Assembly (NCBI GenBank): GCA_009830035.1
Contig: SZZY01000013.1
Span: 1-64,000, forward strand
Reading direction: 5' to 3'
DNA from: Pantoea sp. Eser
GTDB taxonomy: Bacteria; Pseudomonadota; Gammaproteobacteria; Enterobacterales; Enterobacteriaceae
DNA: 64,000 bases
Part shown: positions 31,142 through 42,193 of the stretch, in pieces
How the letters are laid out: every line of letters starts with the position of its first letter
Numbering within the stretch: position 1 is the first letter of the stretch
The notes under the pieces: generated by a model
What the model was told of the DNA's origin: nothing
The model's database searches: none
Seen by the model: only the letters and a program-made list of their open reading frames with translations
Made by a program: the position numbers and the translations under genes

Positions 31142-31166
31142 GGGCGCGAATTTCGCGCCCTTTTTT
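31142..31166. terminator. Terminator between fbp and chemoreceptor
   Basis: GGGCGCG-AATTT-CGCGCCC with TTTTTT on the plus strand ends fbp. It also lies right after the stop of the convergent chemoreceptor gene. Confidence 0.85.
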
Positions 31167-31170
31167 GCTT

Positions 31171-32553
31171 TCAGACCGGCTGCAAGCGGAACTGCGCCAT
31201 GGTCGCCTGTAGCTGACCGGACTGGGCCTCCAGCGACTGGGTCGCCGCAGTTGCCTGCTCCACCAGCGCGGCGTTCTGCTGCGCGGCTTCATCCATCTGC
31301 ATCACCGCCAGGTTGACCTGCTCGATGCCGCGGCTCTGCTCATCAGAAGCCATTGAGATCTCTTTCATCAGCGCGGTGACGCGCATCACCTCACCTGAAA
31401 TTTCATCCATGGTTTCCCCGGCGCGCGCCGCTTCAACCGCCGCATTGAGCGTCAGGATATTGGTCTGGAAGGCGATGCCGTCGATTACGCTAAGAATGTC
31501 GTCGATGCGATTGACGCTGTCGGTAATCTCATGCATTTTCTCCATTACGTAGCACACCACTTCAGCACCGCGATCGGCGGTATCTTACACCGCATTTGCC
31601 AGCTGATGTGCCTGCTGCGCGTTGCTGGCATTAAGCCGCACCGTTGCGGTTAACTGCTCCATGCTGGCCGCGGTCTCCTCCAGCGAGGCCGAGGACTCTT
31701 CGGTGCGCTGCGCCAGATTGACGTTGCCCGCGGCCAGTTCACGGCTGCCGATGTCGATTTGCAGGCTGGCTTCCCGCACCTGGCTGACCGAGGCGCGCAA
31801 CGCCTGCTGCATCTCTGCCAGCGCATGGTTGAGCCGTCCCAGCTCATTGTTACCGGCTGCCGGCAGGGTTTGTGATAAATCGCCGGCGGCAACCTGTTCG
31901 AGGTGCACAATGGCATTGTTGAGCGGCTGCAGCAGCTGCCAGGCGAGTACCAGCAGCGTGAGGACCACCGCGACGGCGATCAGAACTTTCATTTTGGTTT
32001 CGTTATAGGCCGCCTGCGCCAGCTGCACGGCGGTCACCTGATTGGCGTACTGGCCGAAATCGTCCACCGCTTTGCTGTAGCGGGCGGCCAGTGAGGCCAG
32101 GTTGCCCTCCAGCAACTGGTAATATTCGTCAGTATATTGCTTATCCAGCGCGCTCATCATCGGCCGGATGCCCTGCTCAAGATAGGCTTTGTAGCTGCCC
32201 GCCACCGCATCCGCCAGCGTTTTGCCGTGTGCCGTGACCGTGCCCGCATCAATAAAACGCTTCAGGTTCTGCTGTGGTGTCAGCACATCGGCCTGCGCCA
32301 GCTTAGTGACGCCGGCACCCTCTTCCAGCAAACCAATTTCAATTTTTCTCACCGCCAGCGCCGCGTTGGCGCGGGCGCGCATCAAATCCTCGTTGCTCTG
32401 ATACAGGCTGTTCAGCTCAACTCCCCGAATGCGATTAATCACATCCAGCGACCGGTTCCCTTTGTTAATTGCCACGATACCCATAAAACTCACCGCCAAC
32501 AGCAGCAGTGTCATAAATGCCAGCAACCCCGTGCGAAGTGATAACTGTTTCAT
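31171..32553 (-). pseudogene. Methyl-accepting chemotaxis protein, ochre and internal deletion
   Basis: This is a Tar/Tsr-type receptor: N-terminal transmembrane helix (LLAFMTLLLLAVSFMGIVAI), a periplasmic four-helix ligand domain, a second membrane helix (VLIAVAVVLTLLVLAWQLL), a HAMP domain and a methylation region (RTEESSASLEETAASMEQL). A TAA at 31585-31587 follows QLANAV. In the signalling tip, [20 protein letters not shown] and AGE join directly to TMDEISGEV, missing about 47 residues (the GRGFAVVAGEVRNLAQRSA region) in frame. The tip that contacts CheA and CheW is lost, so it cannot signal. Confidence 0.88.
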
Positions 32554-32724
32554 CTTGATAGTTCCCGTGTATGAGAAAAGGCGAAATTTCCAGCGGCCCT
32601 AAAACGGAACAGGTATCGGCCATCACCCCGCTAAACTTTAACCTTAATGAATGGTTACCGACTTGATCATCACGGAGACATCTATCAAGCTGGACGCCGC
32701 TTATCAGTTACCCTGGGAAGAATA

Positions 32725-33135
32725 ATGAAACCAGGATGGCTTCTGGCCCTGCTGTTGGCCAGTGACGTGGCAATGGCGCAGGATCTGCCGGCGGATTCCG
32801 CACTGGCGCACTGCCTGAACGACGCATCGACCACCCTTGCGATGAATCAGTGCTATGCCACAGCCAGTAAAGCCTGGGATCAGCAGATGAATAATCAGTA
32901 TGGCAAACTGATGAACCGGTTAACCGGCGAGCCTAAAAACAGCTTACGTCAGGCCCAGCGTGTCTAGCTCAGCTACCGCGACAGCTGGCTGGTGGCCAGC
33001 CGCAGTCAGCTCAGTGCGCAGGGCACGCTCGGCAGCGTGGCGCTGAGTGCGCAGCGCCTGAGCCTGGTGCGTAACCAGGCGTTGATGTTGCAATCGCTGA
33101 GCACCGGCAGCTGCGCCAATCCGGATGATTGTTGA
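32725..33135 (+). pseudogene. DUF1311 (LprI-like) secreted protein, single amber
   Basis: A GGAAG-preceded ATG gives a signal peptide (WLLALLLASDVAMA) and a DUF1311 domain with paired cysteines (AHCLNDASTTLAMNQCYATA). TAG at 32965-32967 interrupts LRQAQRV-stop-LSYRDSWLVA, where the family has Trp. The rest runs to SCANPDDC with a TGA, about 136 codons in all. Related proteins inhibit lysozymes in some bacteria; the role here is unknown. This stop is the only lesion. Confidence 0.75.
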
Positions 33136-33198
33136 TGACCACCCGTTTATGCGCTGGCTGATGACCGCAGCGCATCCATTCATTTTCAGGGAGAAACC

Positions 33199-33635
33199 AT
33201 GGCTGCTTATGCCTCGACCATTATTCTGATCTGCCTCGCCGTTTTGAGTTATTTCGTTCACAATAACGCCGTCACCATCTCCATTCTGGTGCTGCTGGCG
33301 ATCAAGATCACGCCGCTGGCGCAGTTTTTCTCCTACGTGGAGAAGCAGGGCATTACCTTAGGCATCATTATCCTGACCGTGGCGGTGATGGCGCCGCTGG
33401 CCAGCGGATCGCTGCCCGCCTCAGCGCTGCTCAAATACTTTGCCAACTTAAAGTCGATCGTGGCGATTCTGGTCGGCATTTTTGTCGCCTAGCTGGGCGG
33501 ACGCGGCGTTAACTTTATGAGCGTTCAACCCTCGGTCATCGGCGGGTTATTGATTGGTACAGTGATTGGCGTGGCGTGCCGGTCGGACCGCTGATTGCAG
33601 CCGGGATTGTTTCGCTGTTTGTCACGGCAAAGTAA
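33199..33635 (+). pseudogene. YeaL-like UPF0756 membrane protein, amber plus frame change
   Basis: The small four-helix membrane protein starts MAAYASTIILICLAVLSYFV and carries VTISILVLLAIKITPLAQFF and LGIIILTVAVMAPLASGSLP, matching UPF0756 (YeaL). A TAG at about 33490 replaces Trp in [18 protein letters not shown]. Near 33570 the frame slips again, with the end [20 protein letters not shown] in another frame. The family has no established function. Two lesions make it a pseudogene. Confidence 0.8.
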
Positions 33636-33696
33636 AGTAGCGTTAGGGTGAATTCCGAAACGCCAAAAAGAGGGCATACTTTCAGAGCCAGTTGGC

Positions 33697-33702
33697 TATA
33701 AT
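33697..33702 (+). promoter_or_regulatory. Putative -10 element of ppa
   Basis: A perfect TATAAT lies about 40 bases before the ppa start. The matching -35 region (GCATAC-like) is poor, so this is only a candidate. Confidence 0.4.
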
Positions 33703-33740
33703 AGCCGACACCCAACATACGACTACTGAAGGAATGCCCG

Positions 33741-34271
33741 ATGAGTTTGAACCAGGTGCCAGCAGGTAAAGACCTGCCAGAAGATATCTACGTAATCATT
33801 GAGATCCCGGCCAATGCCGATCCGATCAAATATGAAGTTGATAAAGAGTCTGGTGCCCTGTTTGTAGACCGTTTCATGTCTACCGCCATGTTCTATCCGT
33901 GCAACTACGGCTACATCAACCACACCCTGTCACTGGATGGTGATCCGGTTGACGTGCTGGTCCCAACGCCATATCCGCTGGAGCCAGGTTCTGTGATCCG
34001 CTGCCGTCCGGTTGGCGTGCTGAAAATTACCGACGAGTCTGGCGAAGATGCCAAACTGGTTGCGGTTCCGCACACCAAACTCTCTAAAGAGTACGATCAC
34101 ATCAAAGATGTGAATGACCTGCCAGAACTGCTGCGCGCACAGATCACCCACTTCTTTGAACATTACAAAGATCTGGAAAAAGGCAAATGGGTGAAAGTGG
34201 ATGGCTGGGGTAATGCCGAAGCTGCTAAAGCCGAAATCATCTCTTCTTACGAGCGCGCACAGAAGAAGTAA
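33741..34271 (+). CDS. ppa: Inorganic pyrophosphatase
   Basis: Ppa hydrolyses pyrophosphate to phosphate in the cytoplasm, pulling biosynthetic reactions forward; it is essential. The 176-residue frame has the metal-binding signature [15 protein letters not shown] and [15 protein letters not shown], with [17 protein letters not shown] near the end. Usual length and composition, with a following terminator. Intact. Confidence 0.97.
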   Translation: MSLNQVPAGKDLPEDIYVIIEIPANADPIKYEVDKESGALFVDRFMSTAMFYPCNYGYINHTLSLDGDPVDVLVPTPYPLEPGSVIRCRPVGVLKITDESGEDAKLVAVPHTKLSKEYDHIKDVNDLPELLRAQITHFFEHYKDLEKGKWVKVDGWGNAEAAKAEIISSYERAQKK

Positions 34272-34297
34272 TTCTGCTGTCAGCCAATAAGTCGAAC

Positions 34298-34329
34298 AAA
34301 AACACCGTCCAGTTGGACGGTGTTTTTGT
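34298..34329. terminator. Bidirectional terminator between ppa and ytfP
   Basis: AACACCGTCC-AGTT-GGACGGTGTTTTTG ends ppa. The AACAAAAAC on the left gives a T run for the convergent ytfP on the minus strand. Confidence 0.85.
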
Positions 34330-34683
34330 TCAGGCCTCTGGCTCTTCATCACGCTTTAGCCAGTCCCCGCTCATGATACGCTGGCGTCCTGCTACTGAGC
34401 GTTGATAAACATAAAGCCATGCGCTGCCAAACGTCGTCTGAATCAGATGACGTTTGTACTCCCCACCCTTAGTGCGTAACGCATCCAGCTCACCCAAGGT
34501 GGAGGCATCAATGCGGTACACTTCACACTGCACCGTTCCATTGCCTTCAATCCCGCCGGGATAATGTCCCAGACTGTAAAGCTCAAAGCCCTCAATCTGG
34601 AAATCACCCAGCCATTGCGCATTCGTCATCCAGTGACTGTTTCCCTGTTTGCGCCGTAAACTGCCGTAGACAATTATTCGCAT
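34330..34683 (-). CDS. ytfP: Gamma-glutamylcyclotransferase-fold protein YtfP
   Basis: YtfP has the AIG2/GGCT fold; the substrate in bacteria is not established. The 117-residue frame shows the characteristic N-terminal IIVYGSLRRKQGNSHWM and then EGFELYSLGHYPGGI and CEVYRIDASTLGELDAL. It follows tamB by two bases on the same strand, as in E. coli. Intact. Confidence 0.93.
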   Translation of the reverse strand: MRIIVYGSLRRKQGNSHWMTNAQWLGDFQIEGFELYSLGHYPGGIEGNGTVQCEVYRIDASTLGELDALRTKGGEYKRHLIQTTFGSAWLYVYQRSVAGRQRIMSGDWLKRDEEPEA

Positions 34684-34685
34684 TG

Positions 34686-37600
34686 CTAAAACTTAAACTG
34701 ATAGAGCAAATCGAGAGCCTGATCCACACCGGACACGGCTTCCAAATAGAGTTTAGGCATCAGGCGGTAACGCAAGGTTAACGTCGCCAGTGAATCAAAT
34801 ATGCCGACACCGTATTTTATCTGCAGACCCCGTACTACATAGCCGCTGACCTGCACCTGCTGGCTGTCGCCAACACCGGCAGTACCAAGGGCCAAATTAC
34901 TGACACCGAATGTCTCGCCGATTTTACCCACAACCTGCCCACTTTGTGCAACCCCTAAGCCAACAAGCGCTGAGGTTAGCGCGTTACTGTCGCCGTCGCT
35001 GCCGAGTCCCTGACCGCGCAGCAGGTAAGAGAGCGCTTCCTGTTGCGACATCGCCGGGTCGGAAAAGACTTCAGCTTTTGGCTCATCCGCCAGGCCGGTG
35101 ACGCGCAGTCCGGCGGTGACCTCATCTTCAGTCGCCTCCGGGTTACGGATCGCTTCAAGGTTGATGTAAGGCTGGTCAGGCGGTCCGGCAAACTGTAGCT
35201 CGCCCTTACGCACAATCAGATCCTGGCCATAGGCGTGGAAGCGGCCGGAAGGAATATTGATCTGGCCGTTGAGGCCGAGACCGGATTTATCCTGCACCAG
35301 TTTGAGATCGCCATTGAGCTTCGCTTTCAGCCCGAACGCGGAGAGGCGCACATCGTTACCGACGTAGATCACCAGGTTGCTGTTGATCGGAATGGCGGCG
35401 GTTTGCGGCTGAATCGGTTTGAGGTTCTGATCCAGCATTACTTCATCCGAAGAGACCCCGGTGGCGCTTTCCGGCACTTCCTGCACCGTAATGCACGCCC
35501 AGGGAACATCCACCCGGCCCGACAGGTTAAATGCCGCTGGCGTGGCTTCAAACACCAAATCCGGCGAGACATCCATCCGCAACATCGGCGGCACCGTCAC
35601 CCGCACCCGGCTGCCTTGCGCCGCCACGCGTGCACGCCAGTTATCAAGCTGGCTCCAGTCGGCGTTACCGTTGAGGTTAATGTTGCCCTGCGCGGTCTGA
35701 ATCAGCCCGTTCAGGGTCGAACTCATGCCGTTAAACACCAGATTGAGGTTGGCGGCGGTCAGATCGACCGGCATGAAGCTGCCGTCAACATCGACATCAG
35801 ACAGGCCGAGCTGACCAAACACCTGCGGCTGCTGCACGCTGCCCGCCAGCCGTAAACTGCTGTTCAGGTTGCCTTTGATCTTCTCGCCCTGCATCAGCGC
35901 CGGATTCAGCATCACCAGTGACAGATTGCGGATATTGACGTTACCGCCCAGCGTGCGGCGGTTTTCCGGATCGGTGATCTGAACGTTACCATCCAGCTGA
36001 CCGTTGTTGGCGATGCGGATCAGCCAGTAGAGCTGCGCACGACCGTCACGCAGCGCCGCATTCAGGTTCAGGGTGTCGAAGGCGACAGGAAGCGTATTGC
36101 CCTGCACGTCCTGCTGCACTTTGACGCCGTTACCTTTCAGCGACACCGTACCGGTTGGCAGTCCCTCGCCAGCACGCCAGTTAACCCGCACGTCACCGCT
36201 GAACACGCCGCTGAGCTGGGTCGCATCAGGCATAAACGGTTTAACCATTGCCAGATCGAAGCGATTCAGTACCACGTGCGCCTTGCCGCTCGGACCGGCT
36301 TCCACCGGTTCCGGTACGCAGAGCTGGGCATTCGGGTTCTGCCAGCAGTGCGGCCCGATGGTAGCGGTCTGTTTGCTATTGAGATAGTCGATGGCCATGG
36401 CGCGCGTCAGGCGCCATTCCCCTACCGGGGTATCAAAGCGGGTATTGTTCAGTTCGCCTTTCCAGCGCTGCGTCTGGCGGTCAAAGCTGCCGTTCAGTGC
36501 CAACTGACCTGACACCGGTTCGCCCTGCACATTGAGCTTCAGCTGATGCTGATGCTCGTTGCCGTCGGCATTCAGGGTCAGCAGATTAATGCTAAGCGCA
36601 TCCTGCTTTAGTTGTTCAAAGCGCAACTGCAGCTTGCCAGCCACCTGCTCGCCGGAGCGGACATCACCGTTTAGGGTGACGCGGTTAATCTGCATCTGCT
36701 GCCAGCGCAGGCCACGGGCATTGAGATCGGCCAGCAGCTGCGGCGCGATCAGGGTGCCGCGCGCTTTTATCGTGCCGTTGACCACGCCGCCCAGACCGGG
36801 CAGCGCGTTATCGAGCTGAGGCGCGTCGATGCTGGCATCAAGATCCAGCTTTTCACCCAAAGCGCCCTTCACATCCAGATGGTTACGACCCAGCACCAGT
36901 TTAATGCCGGGTATCGTCCACTGGTTGTAGCTATTGCCGGTGAGCGAGCCATCCGCCTTGACCGCATTCTGCTTCACATTCCCTTTCAGCTGCAGCTGCG
37001 GCACGCTTAACTGCCAGCTTCCGCCGTAAAGGCTGCCGCGGGTGGTGATTTTACCATCCAGTAGGGCGGGCCAGTCGGGATACTGCTGAACGGTGTTGAT
37101 GCCGGCCAGCGTCAGTTCGCTGCGCCAGCTGATCGCCTTACTCCAGTCGACCAGCGCAGTCAGATCTATATTGCCCTGCAGTGCCGCGATGCGCAGTTTA
37201 TCGAGGCTGAACTGCTCGACGTTACCTTTACCGGTCAGTGAAATGTTGGCCGGTGTCACCGCGTCCCCTTTCACGGCGGTCCGCAGCGACATGACGTAGT
37301 CGGTCGCTTTGCCTTTGAACTGGTAGTCGAGGTTATCGGCCTGGTACTGCACCGCGCCGGTTAACGGCCAGCGCAGTTGCGGGCTGGTGAGCCGCAGCGA
37401 CAGCGGCAAACCCGCCACCGCCAGCTGGGTGGTGGCATCCAGCTGTGCTTTCACCGGACCGGAAAGGTTGAGCGCCAGCTTCAGCTCATCGCGCATCGCA
37501 CCGTTAAGCTTCAGCGCGATTTTTTCGCCTTTGATCGGATCGCTATTCACGTCACCGTTAAGGGAGAAATCGACCGGCCAGTTATCCGCCAGCGTTGCCT

Positions 37601-38456
37601 GACCGCTGCCGTTCAGCTTGCCGAGGTTCGAGTCCACCTCCAGCGTGCTGAGCTGCATCTGGCGGTCAGCGGTTTTGGCTTTCAGCAGCAACCGGGCGAT
37701 CGTAATGTCGGTGTCACCGGTGATGCGCAGCTGCTCGCCGAGGATCTGCTGCACATCAATATCCAGCGGCAAGCGGAAATCGGGTAACGCTGGCAGCAGC
37801 GGCTGCGCGAACATCGCCTGCAGGGTTTCACCCAGCGGCTTTTCCGCCGGTTGCGGCTGCTGTACTTTCGGTTGTACCACCTGCTCGTCAGCCACCTGCG
37901 CTGCTTTCGGCAGGGCAATCAGCAGGCTTTGAATATGGGTCGGATTGAGCGTCAGCGCACGATCCTGCCACTGCAGGCCGGTGGTGAAATCCAGCAGCGA
38001 GATGGCGGTGTCATCAACTTTCACATTGATATTGTGCAGGCCAAGATGCCGCAGGGTGATCGGATAAGGCGTGCTGAGGTTGGCGTTGCCGCTCTCCTCT
38101 TCTGGCGGCGGCTCGCTGGCCGGCGTCATCTTCTTACTGTCGACCACCACGCTGATATCGCTCAGCGAAACATCGTTGACGCAGACCGATGAGTGCAGCA
38201 GACAGTTGAGATCGACAGCGAGGTGAATCTTACCGGCATCGACGCTGACGCCGGGCATCTCATAACGCAGTCCGCTCAGGGTCAGATTACGCCAGCCGCC
38301 ATCGACCTGCTTGATCGATAAGCCTGGTACCCAGCGCGAGGCGCCGTTTAACAGCAGATGTAAACCGGGCGTGGTGCCGACTAAAAACGCCACGCCGCCT
38401 AATAGCAGCACCAGAAAAATCAGAATGCCGATCAGGACCTTTTTCCACAGCTTCAT
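34686..38456 (-). CDS. tamB: Translocation and assembly module protein TamB
   Basis: TamB is an inner-membrane-anchored AsmA-like protein that spans the periplasm, partners TamA and helps move phospholipids or autotransporters to the outer membrane. The 1256-residue frame has one N-terminal helix ([20 protein letters not shown]), a long beta-helical body and the C-terminal DUF490 domain ending [16 protein letters not shown]. Length matches the family (about 1259). The start overlaps the tamA stop (ATGA). Intact. Confidence 0.96.
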   Translation of the reverse strand: MKLWKKVLIGILIFLVLLLGGVAFLVGTTPGLHLLLNGASRWVPGLSIKQVDGGWRNLTLSGLRYEMPGVSVDAGKIHLAVDLNCLLHSSVCVNDVSLSDISVVVDSKKMTPASEPPPEEESGNANLSTPYPITLRHLGLHNINVKVDDTAISLLDFTTGLQWQDRALTLNPTHIQSLLIALPKAAQVADEQVVQPKVQQPQPAEKPLGETLQAMFAQPLLPALPDFRLPLDIDVQQILGEQLRITGDTDITIARLLLKAKTADRQMQLSTLEVDSNLGKLNGSGQATLADNWPVDFSLNGDVNSDPIKGEKIALKLNGAMRDELKLALNLSGPVKAQLDATTQLAVAGLPLSLRLTSPQLRWPLTGAVQYQADNLDYQFKGKATDYVMSLRTAVKGDAVTPANISLTGKGNVEQFSLDKLRIAALQGNIDLTALVDWSKAISWRSELTLAGINTVQQYPDWPALLDGKITTRGSLYGGSWQLSVPQLQLKGNVKQNAVKADGSLTGNSYNQWTIPGIKLVLGRNHLDVKGALGEKLDLDASIDAPQLDNALPGLGGVVNGTIKARGTLIAPQLLADLNARGLRWQQMQINRVTLNGDVRSGEQVAGKLQLRFEQLKQDALSINLLTLNADGNEHQHQLKLNVQGEPVSGQLALNGSFDRQTQRWKGELNNTRFDTPVGEWRLTRAMAIDYLNSKQTATIGPHCWQNPNAQLCVPEPVEAGPSGKAHVVLNRFDLAMVKPFMPDATQLSGVFSGDVRVNWRAGEGLPTGTVSLKGNGVKVQQDVQGNTLPVAFDTLNLNAALRDGRAQLYWLIRIANNGQLDGNVQITDPENRRTLGGNVNIRNLSLVMLNPALMQGEKIKGNLNSSLRLAGSVQQPQVFGQLGLSDVDVDGSFMPVDLTAANLNLVFNGMSSTLNGLIQTAQGNINLNGNADWSQLDNWRARVAAQGSRVRVTVPPMLRMDVSPDLVFEATPAAFNLSGRVDVPWACITVQEVPESATGVSSDEVMLDQNLKPIQPQTAAIPINSNLVIYVGNDVRLSAFGLKAKLNGDLKLVQDKSGLGLNGQINIPSGRFHAYGQDLIVRKGELQFAGPPDQPYINLEAIRNPEATEDEVTAGLRVTGLADEPKAEVFSDPAMSQQEALSYLLRGQGLGSDGDSNALTSALVGLGVAQSGQVVGKIGETFGVSNLALGTAGVGDSQQVQVSGYVVRGLQIKYGVGIFDSLATLTLRYRLMPKLYLEAVSGVDQALDLLYQFKF

Positions 38457-40192
38457 AGTTCAGGCCCCAGTCCGATGTAAAATTGCAATCCATGTTCCTC
38501 GTCATCCCCAATCGGTCGGGCGATATCCAGCTTGATCGGCCCCACCGGTGAAGACCAGCGTACGCCGAAGCCCGCGCCGGTTTTAACATTGCTCTGTTTG
38601 ATATCGTTGACGGCTTCGCCCGAATCGACAAATACCGCTCCCCACCATTTGCCGCTGACGTTGTACTGATATTCCAGCGATCCGGTGGCGAGCTTAGAGG
38701 CACCGGTCAGTTTGCCGTCCTCATCGCGTGGTGAGATGTCTTTGTATTTGTAACCGCGAATGCTGCGGTCGCCGCCCGCGAAGAAGCGGAGATCCGGCGG
38801 CACTTTTTCGAAGTCGTTGGTTTCGATCCAGCCGAGATTACCGCGCGCGACGAAACGGTGTTTATCGCCGAGCGTGCGGATCCAGACGTTCTGCGCCTGC
38901 AGAATCAGGAAGTCGATATCCGAACCCCAGGTGGTATCAGAGACATCCACCCAGTAGCGCTGTGAATCGCCCCATGTCGGCATTAAGCCGCCGCGTGAGC
39001 AGGTACGGTTCACGCTGACGCCAGGATAGAGCAGCATGGTGGTGTTGGTGACGCTGCCCTGGGTAAAGTGGTCTAGGCTCCAGCGCAGATTGATCGCTTT
39101 CTGCCAGCCGCTGATGCTGTCCCAGTTGCGCGACATCGCCAGCGTGGTGGTATCGGCTTTGGTATCGTTGAGATCGGTGCGCTTCAGACCACCAGAGAAG
39201 GTGTAATACTGTTCCAGAGGGCTTTTCAGCAGCGGAACTTTATAGTTCAGATCGACCTGCTGCTCAGGCGCTGAAACGTAGGCGCTGGCTGCCAGACTGT
39301 GGCCGCGATCGTTGATCCACGGTTTTTTCCAGGTGCCTTTCAGTCGCGGTCCGACATTCGTCGAGTAGCCGACCCCGGTTTCAATGGTGTTTTCGGTGCG
39401 CGGTGACATCACCGCATTGAGCGGCAGAACTTTGGTTTTGCGTCCCTGTTTAAACTCCGGAGCCACTACCACGGAATTAAACCAGCCAGTGGCGGAGAGG
39501 CGGCGGTTCAGCTCGGCTAAATCACGGGAGGTGTAGTAGTCGCCCTGCTTAAAGGGCACCAGATTTTGCAGGTACTCCTCGCGAATTTGCGAGCCTTCAA
39601 AGCTGACGTCGCCAAAGCGGTAACGCTGACCGCTGTCGTAGTCGATATCCCAGAACGCTTCGCGCCGTCCGACCGATACGCCTAACTGGCTTTTCTTAAA
39701 GTTGCCATCGAAGTAACCATTGCCCAGAGCAAGATCAGAAAAACCACTTTTGAATTTGTCGTACTGACCGTGATTGAGCTGGGTGCCCACTTTGGGCCGT
39801 CCCTGCGCCACCCAAGCTTTATAGTCTGCATCGTTACGCGCATCGCCTTCAATGACGATGCTGCCGCCGCCAATTTTAACCGGTTCGCCGGGCGTGACCC
39901 GCGCCACCAGCACCGGACGACCGCCGTTTGCCGGCGCAGGACAGGATTCGAAGTCAATCACCGGCTCATAATAGCCGAGCGCGCGCAGGCCCTCTTTTAT
40001 CGCTACCGAGACGCGCGCGCGAAAGCGGCCGTCGTTCGAGACCTCATCGTTGCCGATGGTCGACAGGCGCGCCCTGACGTTTTTTTGCAAATCGCCGGTT
40101 AAGCCTTCTACCTGTAATCTTACCGTTGCCGCCTCAAGGGCGGGCGCGGCAAGCAGCAGGATGGCCATGCAATAAACATAAAATCGTGGCAC
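38453..40192 (-). CDS. tamA: Outer-membrane translocation module TamA
   Basis: TamA is an Omp85-family beta barrel with three POTRA domains; with TamB it supports outer-membrane assembly. The GTG start after AGGAG gives a signal peptide and the mature [19 protein letters not shown]. The barrel includes [21 protein letters not shown] and the lid motif [18 protein letters not shown]. It gives 579 residues, close to E. coli. The open frame extends upstream, but the GTG matches the family. Intact. Confidence 0.94.
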   Translation of the reverse strand: MPRFYVYCMAILLLAAPALEAATVRLQVEGLTGDLQKNVRARLSTIGNDEVSNDGRFRARVSVAIKEGLRALGYYEPVIDFESCPAPANGGRPVLVARVTPGEPVKIGGGSIVIEGDARNDADYKAWVAQGRPKVGTQLNHGQYDKFKSGFSDLALGNGYFDGNFKKSQLGVSVGRREAFWDIDYDSGQRYRFGDVSFEGSQIREEYLQNLVPFKQGDYYTSRDLAELNRRLSATGWFNSVVVAPEFKQGRKTKVLPLNAVMSPRTENTIETGVGYSTNVGPRLKGTWKKPWINDRGHSLAASAYVSAPEQQVDLNYKVPLLKSPLEQYYTFSGGLKRTDLNDTKADTTTLAMSRNWDSISGWQKAINLRWSLDHFTQGSVTNTTMLLYPGVSVNRTCSRGGLMPTWGDSQRYWVDVSDTTWGSDIDFLILQAQNVWIRTLGDKHRFVARGNLGWIETNDFEKVPPDLRFFAGGDRSIRGYKYKDISPRDEDGKLTGASKLATGSLEYQYNVSGKWWGAVFVDSGEAVNDIKQSNVKTGAGFGVRWSSPVGPIKLDIARPIGDDEEHGLQFYIGLGPEL

Positions 40193-40234
40193 CTGTACTC
40201 CTGTTAAACATGCCGGCCCTTTTCCGCGGGGCAC

Positions 40235-40688
40235 TTATTAATCATCTTTGCCTGCGCTAGCGCGACGGCAACACCCTCATCATAGCCGCACTTTAATGCT
40301 AATCGGCGGCGTAAAATCGACTTCTAAGTCAAATGCCCGGTTATTGTCGGTAAATGACGCGGGCGATACAACCGCTGTGGTGAGGAATGATTGTCACCGC
40401 CGGCTCCACTCAGATTAATCCGAGTCTAGCCAGGCCGGACCGGTCAGATCTCCGCGCGTCAACAGGGCGTTTGCCCTCTGGCGGGCCAGTGATAGCACCT
40501 GCTATAATCTGCCACCACAGGCATTTCGCCTGTTTTCATTTCTGCCCCGACATTGTCCTTTCCTGTCGAACTGGCGCAGACATTTTTGGCAAGGATAGCC
40601 CTGTTTGACGGGTAAGCAGATCACTCACGATCTCACCTGTACGCTGCCCAGGCCAAAAATGACAAGTGGATAACCCTTTGGATCTCTT
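40235..40688. other. Gap between tamA and ytfL; msrA not seen
   Basis: In E. coli msrA lies next to tamA here. No frame in this gap gives MsrA sequence. It holds a TATAAT at 40503-40508, a possible ytfL promoter, and a long inverted repeat just before ytfL. No coding sequence is apparent. Confidence 0.5.
40581..40661. repeat. Imperfect palindrome upstream of ytfL
   Basis: CATTTTTGGC at 40581-40590 is exactly complementary to GCCAAAAATG at 40652-40661, enclosing about 61 bases with further partial symmetry. The inner sequence GCTGCCCAGG recurs in the repeat after ytfL, so both may belong to one interspersed family (ERIC-like in size). Confidence 0.5.
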
Positions 40689-42011
40689 ATGTTAGATAGC
40701 TTACTTGTCATCCTGTTACTGATCGTAATCAGTGCATTTTTTTCCTTGTCGGAAATCTCGCTGGCGGCCGCCCGCAAGATAAAACTCAAACTGCTAGCGG
40801 ATGAGGGCAATATCAATGCGCAACGCGTGTTGAAAATGCAGGAAACGCCGGGCATGTTCTTTACCGTGGTGCAAATTGGCCTGAACGCCGTAGCCATCCT
40901 CGGCGGTATTGTCGGCGATGCGGCTTTTTCACCGGCGTTCAGCAGCCTGTTTAACCGCTTTGTCGCGCCGGAACTGGCGGAGCAGCTCAGTTTCATCTGC
41001 TCGTTCACTATCGTCACCAGCCTGTTTATCCTGTTCGCCGACTTAACGCCAAAACGGGTCGGTATGATCGCCCCGGAAACCATCGCCCTGCGCATCATTA
41101 ATCCGATGCGCTTCTGCCTGCTGTTAATGCGTCCGCTGGTGTGGCTGTTTAACGGTCTTGCCAACGTCTTCTTCCGCATCTTCAAACTGCCAATGGTGCG
41201 TAAAGACGATATCACCTCTGACGATATCTACGCGGTGGTGGAAGCCGGTGCGCTGGCCGGGGTACTGCGCAAACAGGAACATGAGTTAATCGGGAACGTA
41301 TTTGAGCTGGAGTCACGTACCGTTCCGTCGTCGATGACCTCACGCGAAAATATCGTCTGGTTTGATCTGCATGGAGATGAAACCAGCCTTAAAACTAAAA
41401 TCGCCCAACATCCTCACTCTAAATTTCTGGTCTGCAGCGGCGATATCGATCATATCGTCGGTTACGTTGACTCGAAAGAACTGCTGCTGCGGGTGCTGGG
41501 AAATCAGAGTATGGCGCTGAACAGCGGCTTGCAGATCCGTTCTGCGCTGATTGTGCCGGATACCCTTACGCTGTCTGAAGCGCTGGAGAGTTTCAAAACC
41601 GCCGGTGAAGATTTCGCGGTGATCATGAATGAATATGCGCTGGTGGTTGGCATCATCACCCTGAATGACGTGATGACCACGCTGATGGGCGACCTAGTCG
41701 GTCAGGGCATAGAAGAGCAGATTGTGGCGCGTGATGAGAATTCATGGCTGGTGGAAGGCGGTACGCCGATTGATGATGTGACGCGGGTACTGGACATTGA
41801 TGACTTCCCGCAGTCAGGCAACTACGAAACCATCGGCGGCTTTATGATGTATATGCTGCGTAAAATTCCAAAGCGTACCGACTTTGTGAAGTTTGCCGGT
41901 TATAAGTTCGAAGTGGTGGACATTGACAGTTATCGCATCGACCAGTTACTGGTCACCCGCATTGATGAGCGGCCGCCGGTGCTGAATATGACCAAAAGCG
42001 AAGAAGAGTAG
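40689..42011 (+). CDS. ytfL: CNNM/CBS membrane protein YtfL (PaeA)
   Basis: YtfL (PaeA) protects against cadaverine and putrescine stress in enterobacteria, probably by export. The 440-residue frame has an N-terminal CNNM (DUF21) membrane domain (LLVILLLIVISAFFSLSEIS, FTVVQIGLNAVAILGGIVGD), a central CBS pair (PHSKFLVCSGDIDHIVGYVD, FAVIMNEYALVVGIITLND) and a C-terminal transporter-associated domain (DFPQSGNYETIGGFMMYML). Usual length, intact. Confidence 0.94.
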   Translation: MLDSLLVILLLIVISAFFSLSEISLAAARKIKLKLLADEGNINAQRVLKMQETPGMFFTVVQIGLNAVAILGGIVGDAAFSPAFSSLFNRFVAPELAEQLSFICSFTIVTSLFILFADLTPKRVGMIAPETIALRIINPMRFCLLLMRPLVWLFNGLANVFFRIFKLPMVRKDDITSDDIYAVVEAGALAGVLRKQEHELIGNVFELESRTVPSSMTSRENIVWFDLHGDETSLKTKIAQHPHSKFLVCSGDIDHIVGYVDSKELLLRVLGNQSMALNSGLQIRSALIVPDTLTLSEALESFKTAGEDFAVIMNEYALVVGIITLNDVMTTLMGDLVGQGIEEQIVARDENSWLVEGGTPIDDVTRVLDIDDFPQSGNYETIGGFMMYMLRKIPKRTDFVKFAGYKFEVVDIDSYRIDQLLVTRIDERPPVLNMTKSEEE

Positions 42012-42043
42012 AATGACTAAGAGCCTGGCCCATCAGGCGTAAT

Positions 42044-42138
42044 TGTTGCAGGCAGTCTGGACACGGACAGCGCGGAACAACCGGAGCCTACACGTAGTAC
42101 GTGAGGATTGTGAGCACTGCCCAGGTTCAGACTGACAA
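42044..42138. repeat. Imperfect palindromic repeat after ytfL
   Basis: The central 20 bases CCTACACGTAGTACGTGAGG are nearly self-complementary, and outer arms (CAGTCTGG and TCAGACTG) match about 35-40 bases on either side. The layout, with the GAGCACTGCCCAGG segment, is that of an interspersed intergenic palindrome similar in size to ERIC elements. It encodes nothing evident. Confidence 0.55.
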
Positions 42139-42159
42139 ATAAAAGAGCCCGATTGGATA

Positions 42160-42193
42160 AGCTCTAAGGGCGCCATCGGCGCCCTTAGAGCTT
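42160..42193. terminator. Perfect stem-loop between ytfL and ytfK
   Basis: AAGCTCTAAGGGC and GCCCTTAGAGCTT form a perfect 13-base-pair stem around GCCATCGG, overlapping the ytfK stop codon. Neither side has a T run, so it may be a factor-assisted or bidirectional terminator for these convergent genes. Confidence 0.55.

Noticed and set aside
42160..42193. Perfect 13-base-pair stem as a small RNA gene
   Set aside because: It lacks a promoter and overlaps the ytfK stop between convergent genes; a terminator-like role is simpler.
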